A stretch of 64,000 bases of DNA from Stakelama marina (GTDB lineage Bacteria; Pseudomonadota; Alphaproteobacteria; Sphingomonadales; Sphingomonadaceae): the NCBI RefSeq assembly GCF_018122655.1, contig NZ_JAGRQC010000001.1:620001-684000 (forward strand), read 5' to 3'. Below, one piece after another: positions 8,952 through 18,516 of this stretch; the stretch's first letter is position 1; every line of letters begins with the position of its first letter. The notes beneath the pieces are model-generated. The model saw nothing but the letters and a program-made list of their open reading frames with translations. It searched no databases and was not told the origin of the DNA. A program made the translations under genes and the position numbers.

Positions 8952-9773
8952 GTGGTTGCCCATTCCGGCCTTCTAACCGTCATGGAGCGCGCTGCGCGCA
9001 AGGCTGCGCCGCGCCTTCGCCGCGACTTCAACGAGGTTCAGCACCTGCAGGTCAGCCGCAAGGGGCCGGCCGACTTCGTGTCGATGGCCGATCAGCGCGC
9101 CGAGCGCACGCTGTACGACGAACTCAAGAAAGCGCGTCCCGATTGGGGCTTTCTGCTCGAAGAGGGCGGTGAGATCGAAGGCGATCCCGACAAGCCGCGC
9201 TGGATCGTCGATCCGCTCGACGGCACGACAAACTTTCTCCACGGCATCCCGCATTTCGCGATCTCGATCGCGGTGGAAGACCCGCACGGCAGCCAGGGCA
9301 AGCCCGAAATCACGACCGCGCTCGTCTATCAGCCGCTGACCGACGAAAGCTTCTGGGCCGAAAAGGGGAGGGGTGCATGGCTGCACGACGGGCGGCTGCG
9401 CGTATCGTCGCGTCGCAATCTCGACGAGGCGCTGATCGCGACCGGCATCCCGTTCCTCGGCCATGGAAATTTTGCGCAGTGGAGCCGGATTTTCGGCGCG
9501 GTTGCTCCCGAGGTTGCGGGGATTCGCCGGTTCGGATCGGCGGCGCTCGATCTCGCCTGGGTGGCGGCCGGTCGGTATGACGGGTTCTGGGAAAGCGACC
9601 TGAAGCCGTGGGATGTCGCGGCGGGGCTGCTGCTCGTCCGCGAAGCAGGCGGCTTCGTCACCGATTTTCGCGGTGCCGACCGCGCGATGGAGCGCAGCGA
9701 GTTCCTCGCAGCCAACGACACGCTGCATTCCAAGCTGCACAAGCTTGTCGCGGGGGCACTGCGCAACCGCTGA
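8952..9773 (+). CDS. suhB: Inositol monophosphatase family protein (SuhB)
   Basis: 273 aa from a GTG at 8952, nine bases after the AGGAG in the repeat; an internal ATG at 8982 is possible but would need another site. The family hydrolyses inositol-1-phosphate or related sugar phosphates with Mg2+. Metal ligands are in LLEEGGE (first Glu), WIVDPLDGTTNF, and the late WDVAAGLLLVREAGG motif. In enterobacteria SuhB also acts in rRNA antitermination with Nus factors; whether that holds here is unknown. It is convergent with the YbjN gene 16 bp away. Confidence 0.92.
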   Translation: MVAHSGLLTVMERAARKAAPRLRRDFNEVQHLQVSRKGPADFVSMADQRAERTLYDELKKARPDWGFLLEEGGEIEGDPDKPRWIVDPLDGTTNFLHGIPHFAISIAVEDPHGSQGKPEITTALVYQPLTDESFWAEKGRGAWLHDGRLRVSSRRNLDEALIATGIPFLGHGNFAQWSRIFGAVAPEVAGIRRFGSAALDLAWVAAGRYDGFWESDLKPWDVAAGLLLVREAGGFVTDFRGADRAMERSEFLAANDTLHSKLHKLVAGALRNR

Positions 9774-9789
9774 TCAAGGCGACGGGGCC

Positions 9790-10314
9790 TTATTTCTCCC
9801 AGCCGATATGCGTCTTGAAGGCGTTCAGCAGGCGTAGCCAGATCAGGAAATTGCTGACGAAATTGCTGCGCGCGATCCCGCCCTCGTTCAGGTTCATGTC
9901 CATTTCGAGGCGCGGATCGTTTTCATCGTCGATATAGGCCTTGGCGAATCGATTGTCGCGATTCCACTGGTTGATCAGCTTCCACGGCGGCGGCGTATCG
10001 GTTGAAAAGCCGGCATAGAACTGGATCGTCGTGCAGTTCTGGCCCTCGACGCAGTTGTTGAAGAAGATCAGGAAGCGCGTGCCCGAATTGGCGATGGCGA
10101 TATAGGGATCGCCGTTCGAGGACTGGCTGATCTGCGGCTTGAACCCATAGGCCCGCAGAATCTCCGCGATCTTGTTGGGATCGGCGGTGATGTTCCTCGG
10201 TTCGCGAACGGGCCGGGCGACCGCCGTGTTCTGTCCCCGGGCGGCGGCGAGCGCGGTGACCGGTTGGCACAGGAGCGACATAGCGGCGCCCGCCAGAATC
10301 GCGGCCTTAATCAT
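9790..10314 (-). CDS. Exported YbjN domain-containing protein
   Basis: 174 aa. An N-terminal signal peptide (AAILAGAAMSLLCQPVTALA) precedes a YbjN-type domain: ADPNKIAEILRAYGFKP, a GDPYIAIANSGTRFLIFF strand pair and PPPWKLINQWNRDNRFAKAYIDDENDPRLEMDM. The YbjN fold resembles type III secretion chaperones and is of unknown biochemical function. The export signal means it probably works in the periplasm. Two cysteines in NNCVEGQNC may form a disulfide. It is divergent from nuoA across 256 bp. Confidence 0.78.
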   Translation of the reverse strand: MIKAAILAGAAMSLLCQPVTALAAARGQNTAVARPVREPRNITADPNKIAEILRAYGFKPQISQSSNGDPYIAIANSGTRFLIFFNNCVEGQNCTTIQFYAGFSTDTPPPWKLINQWNRDNRFAKAYIDDENDPRLEMDMNLNEGGIARSNFVSNFLIWLRLLNAFKTHIGWEK

Positions 10315-10508
10315 CTGGAACCCCTCACGAAAGTCGGTCGACAGGCCGGGCGGCCCTCCGGTGAAGTTGCCGTAATGGATGGCATTTTCGGCATTATCGT
10401 GGCGATGAACGTATCAGCGGCGGATTTGGTGCCACCGTGTATGCGCGTCTCGCGAGGAACGGGTGATCGCCGCCCCGCAATTGCGAGCAATTTTCATCGG
10501 TTCCGGGC

Positions 10509-10537
10509 CTTGCGGGAGCGGGGGGAGCGTCCTAGAA
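10509..10537 (+). promoter_or_regulatory. Candidate promoter of the nuo operon
   Basis: In the 256-bp region between the YbjN gene and nuoA, CTTGCG at 10509-10514 and CTAGAA at 10532-10537 are spaced by 17 bp and would start transcription about 25 bp before nuoA. Both hexamers only partly match the alphaproteobacterial CTTGAC/CTATA pattern. I see no other structure in this region. Confidence 0.3.
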
Positions 10538-10570
10538 GCGCCCCAAGTTTCCGCAACCGCGAGATGACAT

Positions 10571-10945
10571 TTGGTCGACCTTTCGCAATATCTGCCGATC
10601 CTCCTGTTTCTGGGGGTGGCCCTGGCGCTTTCGATCGCGTTCGTCGTGCTGCCGATGATCGTCGGTCGCCTGACGGGCGCGCACAAGCCCTATCCGGAAA
10701 AGCTCACCGAATATGAGTGCGGCTTTCCGGCGTTCGAGGACCCGCGCAACCAGTTCGACGTGCGCTTTTACCTGGTGGCGATCCTCTTCATCGTTTTCGA
10801 CCTGGAGGCGGCGTTCATCTATCCGTGGGCGGTGAGCGTATTTGATATCGGCTGGACGGCCTGGATCTCGATGATGGTGTTCATCGCCGAGCTTGCGCTG
10901 GGTCTTGCCTATGCATGGAAAGTGGGAGCGTTGGAGTGGGAGTAG
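10571..10945 (+). CDS. nuoA: NADH-quinone oxidoreductase subunit A
   Basis: 124 aa from a TTG at 10571, the only start that gives the conserved N-terminus [12 protein letters not shown]. NuoA is a three-helix membrane subunit of Complex I lying at the quinone-entry junction. The conserved loop [47 protein letters not shown] is intact, including the loop Cys in ECGF and the acidic pair in FDLE. First gene of the fourteen-subunit operon; nuoB overlaps its end. Confidence 0.95.
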   Translation: MVDLSQYLPILLFLGVALALSIAFVVLPMIVGRLTGAHKPYPEKLTEYECGFPAFEDPRNQFDVRFYLVAILFIVFDLEAAFIYPWAVSVFDIGWTAWISMMVFIAELALGLAYAWKVGALEWE

Positions 10946-11472
10946 AACTTACGGCTCCGCCCGAAGGGAAGCTGCCCGATCAGCAGTTTTTCAACGATCT
11001 GAACGGCGAACTGACCGACAAGGGTTTCCTTGTCACATCAACCGAAGAATTGTTTCAATGGGCGCGTACCGGCTCGCTGTGGTGGATGACGTTCGGCCTT
11101 GCCTGCTGCGCGGTGGAGATGATCCACGTCAACATGCCGCGCTATGACATGGAGCGGTTCGGCGCCGCGCCGCGCGCTTCGCCGCGCCAGTCGGACGTGA
11201 TGATCGTTGCCGGCACGCTGTGCAACAAGATGGCGCCCGCGCTGCGCCGGGTGTACGACCAGATGTCGGAACCGAAATACGTCATCTCGATGGGCAGCTG
11301 CGCCAATGGCGGCGGCTATTACCATTACAGCTATTCGGTGGTGCGCGGATGCGACCGCATCGTGCCGGTTGATATCTATGTGCCGGGCTGCCCGCCGACT
11401 GCCGAGGCTCTGCTCTATGGCGTGATGCAGTTGCAGCGGAAGATTCGTCGTGCAGGGACGATCGAACGATGA
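10936..11472 (+). CDS. nuoB: NADH-quinone oxidoreductase subunit B
   Basis: 178 aa from the GTG at 10936 (protein begins [10 protein letters not shown]), which overlaps the nuoA stop; an ATG at 10915 would add seven residues. NuoB carries the last iron-sulfur cluster N2, which passes electrons to quinone. The cluster ligands are visible in the tandem [10 protein letters not shown], then MGSCANGGG and VPGCPPT. It forms the quinone site with NuoD. Confidence 0.96.
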   Translation: MGVELTAPPEGKLPDQQFFNDLNGELTDKGFLVTSTEELFQWARTGSLWWMTFGLACCAVEMIHVNMPRYDMERFGAAPRASPRQSDVMIVAGTLCNKMAPALRRVYDQMSEPKYVISMGSCANGGGYYHYSYSVVRGCDRIVPVDIYVPGCPPTAEALLYGVMQLQRKIRRAGTIER

Positions 11473-12302
11473 GGGCGCCCGCACCTAAATTTGCCGATAA
11501 TGACGGCGTGATCGAGACGGCGCGCTCCGCGCTTGGTAATCGGCTGTTCGACGCGGTCGAGCGCGTGGGCGAGGTGCAGTTGCACGTCACGCGCGATGGG
11601 CTGGTCGATACGATGGTCGCGCTGCGCGATACGCCGGGGCTGGAATATCAGCAGCTGATGGAAATTGCTGGCGTCGATTATCCCGAGCGCGATGAGCGGT
11701 TCGAGGTGGTCTATTGCCTGCTCAGCCTGACGCGCAATCACCGGCTTCACGTCCATGTGCGCACCGATGAGGAAAGGCCGGTGCCGTCGGTGACGGGTAT
11801 CTGGCCGGTCGCGGGCTGGCTGGAGCGCGAGGTGTACGACATGTACGGCGTGCTGTTCGACGGCAATCCCGATCTGCGCCGTATCCTGACCGACTATGGC
11901 TTTCGCGGGCATCCGCAGCGCAAGGACTTCCCGCTGACGGGCTATGTCGAGCTGCGCTATTCGGAAGAGGCGAAGCGCGTGGTCTATGAACCGGTCGAGC
12001 TGGCGCAGGACTTCCGCACCTTCGACTTCATGAGCCCTTGGGAGGGTGCGAAATATGTGCTCCCCGGCGATGAAAAGGCGGGTGGTGCAGAGCCCGAGGC
12101 AAAGGGCGCTCCGTCGCCGGTGACGGCCGAGGAACAGAAAAAGGCCGACGACGCCAAGGTCGAGCCCAAGGCCACCGAGCCCAAGACGACCGAAAGGCCA
12201 GAACAGACGGGGGCGGGCAAAGATGATCCCGGCAATCAGCCGAAGGACAAGCCCAAGGACCCCGATGTCGTGCCGACCAAGCAGGGAGGCCAGGACGAAT
12301 AA
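11469..12302 (+). CDS. nuoC: NADH-quinone oxidoreductase subunit C with a charged C-terminal tail
   Basis: 277 aa. The first ~195 residues are an ordinary NuoC (peripheral arm, 30-kDa subunit): [17 protein letters not shown], the signature [37 protein letters not shown], and the ending [12 protein letters not shown]. About 77 more residues follow, rich in Lys, Glu, Asp, Pro and Thr with repeated KPKD/EPK words, and these are likely disordered. The ATG overlaps the nuoB stop, and the TAA overlaps the nuoD ATG by one base. Fused NuoCD is excluded because nuoD is separate. Confidence 0.95.
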   Translation: MRAPAPKFADNDGVIETARSALGNRLFDAVERVGEVQLHVTRDGLVDTMVALRDTPGLEYQQLMEIAGVDYPERDERFEVVYCLLSLTRNHRLHVHVRTDEERPVPSVTGIWPVAGWLEREVYDMYGVLFDGNPDLRRILTDYGFRGHPQRKDFPLTGYVELRYSEEAKRVVYEPVELAQDFRTFDFMSPWEGAKYVLPGDEKAGGAEPEAKGAPSPVTAEEQKKADDAKVEPKATEPKTTERPEQTGAGKDDPGNQPKDKPKDPDVVPTKQGGQDE

Positions 12303-13534
12303 TGGCCGAAATCGCAGAAGAAATGGTTCAGCAGCAGTCGCCCGACCCGACCACGGGCGATGTCGAGATCCAGAACTACACGATCAATTTCGGGCCGCAG
12401 CATCCAGCGGCGCACGGCGTTCTGCGCCTCGTCATGGAGCTGGACGGTGAAATCGTAGAGCGCGTCGATCCGCATATCGGCCTGCTCCACCGCGGCACCG
12501 AAAAGCTGATCGAGTACAAGACCTATGCGCAGGCGCTCCCCTATATGGACCGCCTCGATTACTGTTCGCCGCTGTGCATGGAGCACAGCTTCGTGCTGGC
12601 GGTCGAGAAGCTGCTCGACCTCGAGGTGCCGCTGCGTGCGCAGTATCTGCGCGTGTTCTTCGCAGAGCTGACGCGCATTTCGAACCACATGCTCAACCTC
12701 GGCAGCCACGTCATGGACGTCGGCGCGATGACGCCGAACCTGTGGATGTTCGAGATTCGCGAAGACTGCATGAACTTCTTCGAACGCGCGAGCGGCGCGC
12801 GGATGCACTCGAACTATTTCCGCGTCGGCGGCGTCCATCAGGACGTGCCGCTGAAGCTGCTCACCGATATCGGCGACTGGCTCGATACGCGGCTGCCCAA
12901 GCTGTTCGGCGATGCCATCAGCCTGGTCGCGGAAAACCGGATTTTCAAGCAGCGCAACGTCGATATCGCGGTCGTCAGCCGCGACGACGCGATCAAATGG
13001 GGCTTTTCGGGTCCGATGATCCGCGCGGCCGGCATCCCCTGGGATATCCGCAAGTCGCAGCCCTATGACGTGTACGACCGGATGGATTTCGAAATTCCCG
13101 TCGGCACCAATGGCGATTGCTATGATCGTTTCATGGTCCGCGTCGAAGAGGTCTATCAGTCGGCGCGCATCATGAAGCAGTGCCTGGCCGAAATGCCCGA
13201 AGGTCCGATCATGACGATGGACCGCAAGGTCGGCCCGCCCAAGCGCGGCGAGATGAAGCACTCGATGGAAGCGCTGATCCATCACTTCAAGCTCTATACC
13301 GAGGGCTATCACGTGCCCGAGGGCGAGGTGTATGTCGCGACCGAGGCGCCGAAGGGCGAATTCGGCATCTACATGGTCAGCGACGGATCGAACAAACCCT
13401 ATCGCTGCAAGATCCGCCCGACGGCATTCAGCCATTTGCAGGCGATGGATTTCATGTCGAAGGGGCACATGCTCGCCGACACCACCGCCATTCTGGGCGC
13501 GATGGATATCGTGTTCGGGGAGTGTGACCGGTGA
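12302..13534 (+). CDS. nuoD: NADH-quinone oxidoreductase subunit D
   Basis: 410 aa, the 49-kDa subunit that shapes the quinone-binding pocket with NuoB. Recognisable features are [22 protein letters not shown] near residue 30, [48 protein letters not shown], and the C-terminal IVFGECDR. It derives from the hydrogenase large subunit but lacks the nickel-binding cysteines, as expected. Its TGA overlaps the start of a small membrane protein gene. Confidence 0.97.
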   Translation: MAEIAEEMVQQQSPDPTTGDVEIQNYTINFGPQHPAAHGVLRLVMELDGEIVERVDPHIGLLHRGTEKLIEYKTYAQALPYMDRLDYCSPLCMEHSFVLAVEKLLDLEVPLRAQYLRVFFAELTRISNHMLNLGSHVMDVGAMTPNLWMFEIREDCMNFFERASGARMHSNYFRVGGVHQDVPLKLLTDIGDWLDTRLPKLFGDAISLVAENRIFKQRNVDIAVVSRDDAIKWGFSGPMIRAAGIPWDIRKSQPYDVYDRMDFEIPVGTNGDCYDRFMVRVEEVYQSARIMKQCLAEMPEGPIMTMDRKVGPPKRGEMKHSMEALIHHFKLYTEGYHVPEGEVYVATEAPKGEFGIYMVSDGSNKPYRCKIRPTAFSHLQAMDFMSKGHMLADTTAILGAMDIVFGECDR

Positions 13535-13743
13535 GCCAGCGCAAGACGATCTTGATTGCCTTGGCGGCGCTGATTTTCGCGGCGACGGGATTGCTGGTGC
13601 CCTTCGTCGCTCCGCACGACGCGACGCCGAGCAAGAATCACGGAGTGTCTCTCGCGATCATGGTCGCCATCTTCACGCCGATCTGGGTGTCCATCATTGC
13701 GCGCCGCCGCAAGAACGGGAAGTGTGAACGCAATGGCCGCTAA
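13531..13743 (+). CDS. Small two-helix membrane protein within the nuo operon
   Basis: 70 aa from a GTG at 13531 that overlaps the nuoD TGA by 4 bp. Two hydrophobic segments (about residues 6-26 and 39-58) are separated by a short loop [12 protein letters not shown], and the tail is strongly basic ([14 protein letters not shown]). The 3' end overlaps the nuoE start by 11 bp, so translation is likely coupled. It is not one of the fourteen core subunits and I do not recognise a family. It may be an accessory subunit or assembly aid of Complex I, by position only. Confidence 0.7.
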   Translation: MSQRKTILIALAALIFAATGLLVPFVAPHDATPSKNHGVSLAIMVAIFTPIWVSIIARRRKNGKCERNGR

Positions 13744-14401
13744 AACCATCCCCGATACGCCGGAAATCCGCGAGCGCTGGGGCGCTTTCGCGTGGACCGA
13801 GGAAAATGCCGCCAAGGCGAAGGAAGTGCTGGCGCGCTATCCCGAAGGACGGCAGCAATCTTGTACGATACCGTTTCTCGACCTTGCCCAGCGGCAGGTG
13901 GGTGTGGAGACGAACACGCAAGGGTGGCTGCCCATTCCGGTCATCGAGTTCGTCGCGCGCGAACTCGATCTGCCCTATGTCCGCGTGCTCGAAGTCGCGA
14001 CCTTCTACACCATGTTCAACCTGGTGCCGGTCGGTAAATACCATGTGCAGGTATGCGGCACGACGCCGTGCTGGCTGCGCGGATCGGACGAGGTGTTCCG
14101 CGCCTGCGCGTCGAAGGGCATGAAGAAGGGCCACACGACCGAGGACGGCATGTGGACGCTGACCGAAGTCGAGTGCATGGGCAATTGCGCGACCGCGCCG
14201 ATGGTCCAGATCAACGACGACAATTACGAAGACCTCGATTACGAGCGCACCGTCGCCGTGCTCGATGCGCTGGCCGAGGGCAAGCAGCCCAAGACGGGCA
14301 CGCAGGAGCCGGGCCGCCAGACCAGCGAGCCCGTCGGCGGGCCGACGACGCTCAAGGACATGGTCGAGGAAAATCACGACTATCGCGGGGAATGGGCATG
14401 A
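13733..14401 (+). CDS. nuoE: NADH-quinone oxidoreductase subunit E
   Basis: 222 aa from the ATG at 13733 with GGGAAG upstream. NuoE (24-kDa) holds the [2Fe-2S] cluster N1a beside the NADH site. The ligand pairs are CGTTPC (C-x4-C) and ECMGNC (C-x3-C), following the thioredoxin-like fold YHVQVCGTTPCWLRGSDEVF. The tail after residue ~180 is a linker (KQPKTGTQEPGRQTSEPVGGP) ending in NHDYRGEW, as often seen in alphaproteobacteria. The TGA overlaps the next ATG. Confidence 0.95.
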   Translation: MAAKTIPDTPEIRERWGAFAWTEENAAKAKEVLARYPEGRQQSCTIPFLDLAQRQVGVETNTQGWLPIPVIEFVARELDLPYVRVLEVATFYTMFNLVPVGKYHVQVCGTTPCWLRGSDEVFRACASKGMKKGHTTEDGMWTLTEVECMGNCATAPMVQINDDNYEDLDYERTVAVLDALAEGKQPKTGTQEPGRQTSEPVGGPTTLKDMVEENHDYRGEWA

Positions 14402-14556
14402 ACCTGCTGATCGCGCTCGCCATCGGCATCCTAGCCATCGTGCTGTTGGTCCTGGTGCTCAAGATCGCGCTGGGTCTGATCGTGTTCGCGGTTGGGCTGG
14501 GCCTTGCCGTGGTCGCCTATTTCTTCGCCGAAAAGCTGATCGGGAAGGGACGCTAG
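14398..14556 (+). CDS. 52-residue hydrophobic protein between nuoE and nuoF
   Basis: 52 aa from the ATG at 14398 (overlapping the nuoE stop) to a TAG directly before the nuoF ATG. Nearly the whole chain is hydrophobic (LLIALAIGILAIVLLVLVLKIALGL... and VFAVGLGLAVVAYFFA), giving one or two membrane helices, with a basic end EKLIGKGR. The tight packing between two core genes, with no spare base, argues that it is translated. I recognise no family; a link to Complex I is inferred from position alone. Confidence 0.65.
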   Translation: MNLLIALAIGILAIVLLVLVLKIALGLIVFAVGLGLAVVAYFFAEKLIGKGR

Positions 14557-15861
14557 ATGCTCGCCGACAAGGACCGCATCTTTACCAATCTCTACGGTTA
14601 TCAGCCGTGGAACCTCGATGCTGCGGTGAAGCGCGGCGATTGGGACGATACGAAGAAGCTGCTCGAAATCGGGCAGGACACGATCATCGACCGCGTCAAG
14701 GCCTCGGGGCTTCGCGGGCGCGGCGGCGCGGGCTTCCCCACCGGTGTCAAATGGGGCTTCATGCCCAAGGAGCCGAAGCCCGACCGGCCGAACTTCCTCG
14801 TCATCAATGCCGACGAATCCGAACCCGGCTCGTGCAAGGACCGCGAGATCATTCGCCACGATCCGCACAAGCTGATCGAAGGCGCGCTGGTCGCCGGTTT
14901 CGCGATGCGCGCGCGGGCGGCATATATCTATATCCGCGGCGAATATATCCGCGAAGCGGAGGTTCTCTTCGCCGCGATCGCCGAAGCCTATGACAAGGGG
15001 CTGATCGGCAAGAATGCGTGCGGTTCGGGCTATGATTTCGACGTGTTCTGCCACCGCGGCGCGGGCGCCTATATCTGCGGCGAAGAGACCGCGATGCTCG
15101 AAAGCCTCGAGGGCAAGAAGGGGCAACCGCGGCTGAAGCCGCCGTTCCCGGCGGGCGCGGGGCTGTATGGCTGCCCGACGACGGTCAACAATGTCGAATC
15201 GATCGCGGTCGTCCCGACGATCCTGCGGCGCGGACCCGAATGGTTCGCGAGCTTCGGGCGCGAGAACAACAAGGGCACCAAGCTCTTCCAGATCTCGGGC
15301 CATGTCGAGCGGCCGTGCGTCGTCGAAGAGGCGATGAGCATTCCCTTCCGCGAACTGATCGAGACGCATTGCGGTGGGATCAGGGGCGGCTGGGACAATC
15401 TGCTCGCGGTCATTCCGGGCGGATCGTCGGTCCCGCTGGTCCCGGCCGAGCAGATCATGGACTGCCCGATGGATTTCGACGGGCTGAAGGACCTCAAATC
15501 GGGCCTCGGCACCGCTGCCGTCATCGTCATGGACAAGTCCACCGACATCGTTCAGGCGATCAGCCGGATCAGCTATTTCTACAAGCACGAAAGCTGCGGC
15601 CAGTGCACACCGTGCCGCGAAGGCACCGGCTGGATGTGGCGCGTGATGGAGCGGCTGCGCACCGGCGACGCGGATATTTCTGAAATCGATACGCTGTTCG
15701 AGGTGACCAAGCAGGTCGAAGGCCACACCATCTGCGCGCTCGGCGATGCTGCGGCATGGCCGATCCAGGGCCTGATCCGCCATTTCCGCCCCGAGCTTGA
15801 GCGCCGCATCACCGAAAAGCGCGGTGGCGGCACCGAACCGATGATGGAGGCTGCAGAGTGA
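14557..15861 (+). CDS. nuoF: NADH-quinone oxidoreductase subunit F
   Basis: 434 aa. NuoF is the NADH-oxidising subunit with FMN and cluster N3. The nucleotide-binding glycine motif [18 protein letters not shown] is at residues 50-67, with the FMN region [15 protein letters not shown] and a second Gly-rich [19 protein letters not shown]. The N3 ligands are in [12 protein letters not shown] and the later [10 protein letters not shown]. It is directly after the 52-residue gene. Confidence 0.98.
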   Translation: MLADKDRIFTNLYGYQPWNLDAAVKRGDWDDTKKLLEIGQDTIIDRVKASGLRGRGGAGFPTGVKWGFMPKEPKPDRPNFLVINADESEPGSCKDREIIRHDPHKLIEGALVAGFAMRARAAYIYIRGEYIREAEVLFAAIAEAYDKGLIGKNACGSGYDFDVFCHRGAGAYICGEETAMLESLEGKKGQPRLKPPFPAGAGLYGCPTTVNNVESIAVVPTILRRGPEWFASFGRENNKGTKLFQISGHVERPCVVEEAMSIPFRELIETHCGGIRGGWDNLLAVIPGGSSVPLVPAEQIMDCPMDFDGLKDLKSGLGTAAVIVMDKSTDIVQAISRISYFYKHESCGQCTPCREGTGWMWRVMERLRTGDADISEIDTLFEVTKQVEGHTICALGDAAAWPIQGLIRHFRPELERRITEKRGGGTEPMMEAAE

Positions 15862-16457
15862 GGCTGGTCGCTACCCTATGCTCGGTCGCAGTTTTCGCTG
15901 CCACACTGTCCTCGGCGGATGCGCGTGATCAGTCGAGTGCATCGCCCGAAGCGCGTCAAACGGTGCAGGATTTCGGTGCTTGCGTCGCGGATCAAAGCCC
16001 GGAAAAGTCCGCCGAGACGTTGCGTCAGGACTTTCGCAGCCCGGCTTATCAGGCCTCGCTGAAGGTGCTGGCACGCAACAATGGATATTGCTTCCGCAAA
16101 TATGGAAAGCTGAAGTCGAGCAACCTGCTATTCGCCGGCGCGATCGCTGAACGGCTGATTGAAAAGGGTTCGCAGCCGCTCAACGTGCGTTTCGCGAAGG
16201 CGGCTGCCGGACCCGAGACGCCGGCCTTTTCCCCCAGTGACAAGGTCGCGGCCTGTGTAGTGCGCTCGGCGCCCGACCGAGCTGCCGCCCTGTTCGACAC
16301 GAAGGTCGCGACTGTGAACGAGAGCGATGCGATCGAGGCACTTGCTCCGGCGCTCCATGCCTGCAGCCGGATGATCGCGCCGCTGAACATCAGCGCGGCG
16401 GGTGAGCGCGCGATGCTTGCTACCGCAGCCTTCCGAACGCTGGAAGCCGGCGCATGA
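15858..16457 (+). CDS. Exported protein of unknown function within the nuo operon (tandem repeat domain)
   Basis: 199 aa from a GTG at 15858 overlapping the nuoF TGA. Residues 1-22 are a signal peptide ([19 protein letters not shown]). The mature chain looks like two copies of one helical unit: the first has [17 protein letters not shown] and ends [12 protein letters not shown]...[11 protein letters not shown], the second has [17 protein letters not shown] and ends [11 protein letters not shown]...[11 protein letters not shown]. Each copy has two cysteines at matching places, so one disulfide per copy is plausible in the periplasm. I do not recognise a named family and infer no function. Confidence 0.75.
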   Translation: MRLVATLCSVAVFAATLSSADARDQSSASPEARQTVQDFGACVADQSPEKSAETLRQDFRSPAYQASLKVLARNNGYCFRKYGKLKSSNLLFAGAIAERLIEKGSQPLNVRFAKAAAGPETPAFSPSDKVAACVVRSAPDRAAALFDTKVATVNESDAIEALAPALHACSRMIAPLNISAAGERAMLATAAFRTLEAGA

Positions 16458-16497
16458 AAATGCACCGACAGAATACGACCGATGGAATGAATCGATA

Positions 16498-18516
16498 ATG
16501 CCCAAGGTAACCGTAGACGGAACCGAGATCGAAGTCCCGCAGGGGGCGACCGTGCTGCAGGCGTGTGAGCTTGCCGGCAAGGAGATCCCGCGCTTCTGCT
16601 ATCATGAGCGGCTGTCGATCGCCGGCAATTGCCGCATGTGCCTTGTCGAGGTGAAGCCGGGGCCGCCCAAGCCGCAGGCTTCGTGCGCGCTGCCCGCGAA
16701 TGAAGGGCAGGAAATCCGCACCGATTCGCCCATGGTGAAGGCGGCGCGCGAAGGCGTGATGGAATTCCTTCTCATCAACCATCCGCTCGACTGCCCGATC
16801 TGCGACCAGGGCGGTGAATGCGACCTGCAGGACCAGGCCATGGCATATGGCAAGGGCTGGTCGCGCTATGACGAGAACAAGCGCGCGGTCACCGAGAAAT
16901 ATATGGGGCCGATCGTCAAGACGATCATGACCCGGTGCATCCATTGCACCCGCTGCGTGCGCTTTGCCGAGGAAGTCGCGGGTGTCGAGGAGATCGGCGC
17001 GATCTATCGCGGCGAGGACATGCAGATCACCAGCTATCTCGAAGAGGCGGTGACGAGCGAGCTTTCGGGCAATGTCGTCGATCTGTGCCCGGTCGGCGCG
17101 CTGACGTCGAAGCCCTATGCGTTCGAGGCGCGGCCGTGGGAGCTGAAAAAGACGCTTGCCATCGACGTGATGGACGCGGTCGGCACCAATGTCCGCCTCG
17201 ACAGTCGCGGTCGGCAGGTGTTGCGTTCGCTGCCGCGCGTCAATGACGAGGTCAACGAGGAGTGGGCGAGCGACAAGACCCGCCACGCGGTCGACGGGCT
17301 CGTCCGGCGCCGTCTCGACAAGCCTTATGTCCGCCGCGACGGCAAGCTGCATCCGGCGACGTGGGAAGAGGCGTTCGATGCGATCGCCGCGGTTAATGCC
17401 GGATCGAGCGTCGCCGCGATCGCCGGTGACCTTGTCGATTGCGAGACGATGTTCGCGGCCAAGGCGCTGGTGAAGGATATGGGCTCCTCGCTGATCGAGG
17501 GGCGGCAGACGGGCATGGACTATGATGTCTCCAGCCTGTCGGCCGTAAATTTCAACACCACCATCGCGCGGCTTGAAGAGGCCGATGCGATCCTGATCGT
17601 CGGATCGAATGTTCGCTGGGAAGCACCGCTGGTCAATACGCGCATCCGCAAGGCGATCCGCAAGCGCGGTGCGAAGGTCTTCGGCATCGGTCCCGAAACC
17701 GATCTGACCTACAAGGTCGAATGGCTGGGCAACGATCTGTCGCTGCTGGGCAAGCTGCCCAAGGCGGTGAAGGATGCGTTCAAGGATGCAGAGAAGCCGG
17801 TGGTCATCGTCGGCGGTGCGGCGCTTGCCGGCGGCCATGGCGGTGCGCTGGCGCTCGCCAAGTCGCTCAAGCTCGTTCGCGAGCTGGAGGACGGCACGAA
17901 GTGGAACGGCTTCAACGTGCTGCACATGTCGGCGGCGCGGATGGGCGGGCTGATGCTCGGCTATGCGCAGCCGGGCGGAATCGGCGATATCGTTGCGGCC
18001 AGGCCCAAGCTCGCCTTCTTCCTTGGCGCCGACGAAGTCGACTATTCGCGCTTCGCCGACAGCTTCAAGGTCTATATCGGCCATCACGGCGATGTCGGCG
18101 CGCATGCCGCCGACGTCATTCTGCCGGGCGCAAGCTATGCCGAGAAGCCGGGCACATATGTGAACCTGGAAGGGCGCGTGCAGCGCGGCGACCGCGCGGT
18201 GTTCGCGCCGGGCGATGCGCGCGAGGACTGGACGATCCTGCGCGCACTGTCCGAAAAGCTGGGCCACACGTTGCCGTTCGACACGTTCGAGGAATTGCGT
18301 GCGCAGATGGCGGCGGATGCTCCCGCGCTCGCGAACGAAGGCCTGATGACGTTCGAATGGAACCCGCCCGCGCTCGACAAGAAGAGCGAGGGTGAGGTCG
18401 CCTATCCGATCGCCGATTTCTACCTGACCAACGCCATTTGCCGCGCCAGCCCGACGATGCAGCGCTGTTCGGCCGAACTCGTGCATGGCGAAGACTTTGC
18501 GGAGGCCGCCGAATGA
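16498..18516 (+). CDS. nuoG: NADH-quinone oxidoreductase subunit G
   Basis: 672 aa from the ATG at 16498, where the conserved MPKVTVDG begins; an earlier in-frame ATG at 16402 lies inside the previous gene. NuoG carries clusters N1b ([18 protein letters not shown]), N5 ([17 protein letters not shown]) and N4 ([13 protein letters not shown] with [10 protein letters not shown]). No cysteine group for the extra cluster N7 found in E. coli follows, so N7 is absent, as in mitochondria. The rest is a molybdopterin-oxidoreductase-like domain without cofactor. The TGA overlaps the nuoH ATG. Confidence 0.97.
   Translation: MPKVTVDGTEIEVPQGATVLQACELAGKEIPRFCYHERLSIAGNCRMCLVEVKPGPPKPQASCALPANEGQEIRTDSPMVKAAREGVMEFLLINHPLDCPICDQGGECDLQDQAMAYGKGWSRYDENKRAVTEKYMGPIVKTIMTRCIHCTRCVRFAEEVAGVEEIGAIYRGEDMQITSYLEEAVTSELSGNVVDLCPVGALTSKPYAFEARPWELKKTLAIDVMDAVGTNVRLDSRGRQVLRSLPRVNDEVNEEWASDKTRHAVDGLVRRRLDKPYVRRDGKLHPATWEEAFDAIAAVNAGSSVAAIAGDLVDCETMFAAKALVKDMGSSLIEGRQTGMDYDVSSLSAVNFNTTIARLEEADAILIVGSNVRWEAPLVNTRIRKAIRKRGAKVFGIGPETDLTYKVEWLGNDLSLLGKLPKAVKDAFKDAEKPVVIVGGAALAGGHGGALALAKSLKLVRELEDGTKWNGFNVLHMSAARMGGLMLGYAQPGGIGDIVAARPKLAFFLGADEVDYSRFADSFKVYIGHHGDVGAHAADVILPGASYAEKPGTYVNLEGRVQRGDRAVFAPGDAREDWTILRALSEKLGHTLPFDTFEELRAQMAADAPALANEGLMTFEWNPPALDKKSEGEVAYPIADFYLTNAICRASPTMQRCSAELVHGEDFAEAAE

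Noticed and set aside
16420..18486. 688-residue frame on the minus strand opposite nuoG
   Set aside because: His/Arg/Asp-rich shadow of a GC-rich gene; similar shadows lie opposite nuoD, nuoF, nuoL, rpoD and carB.
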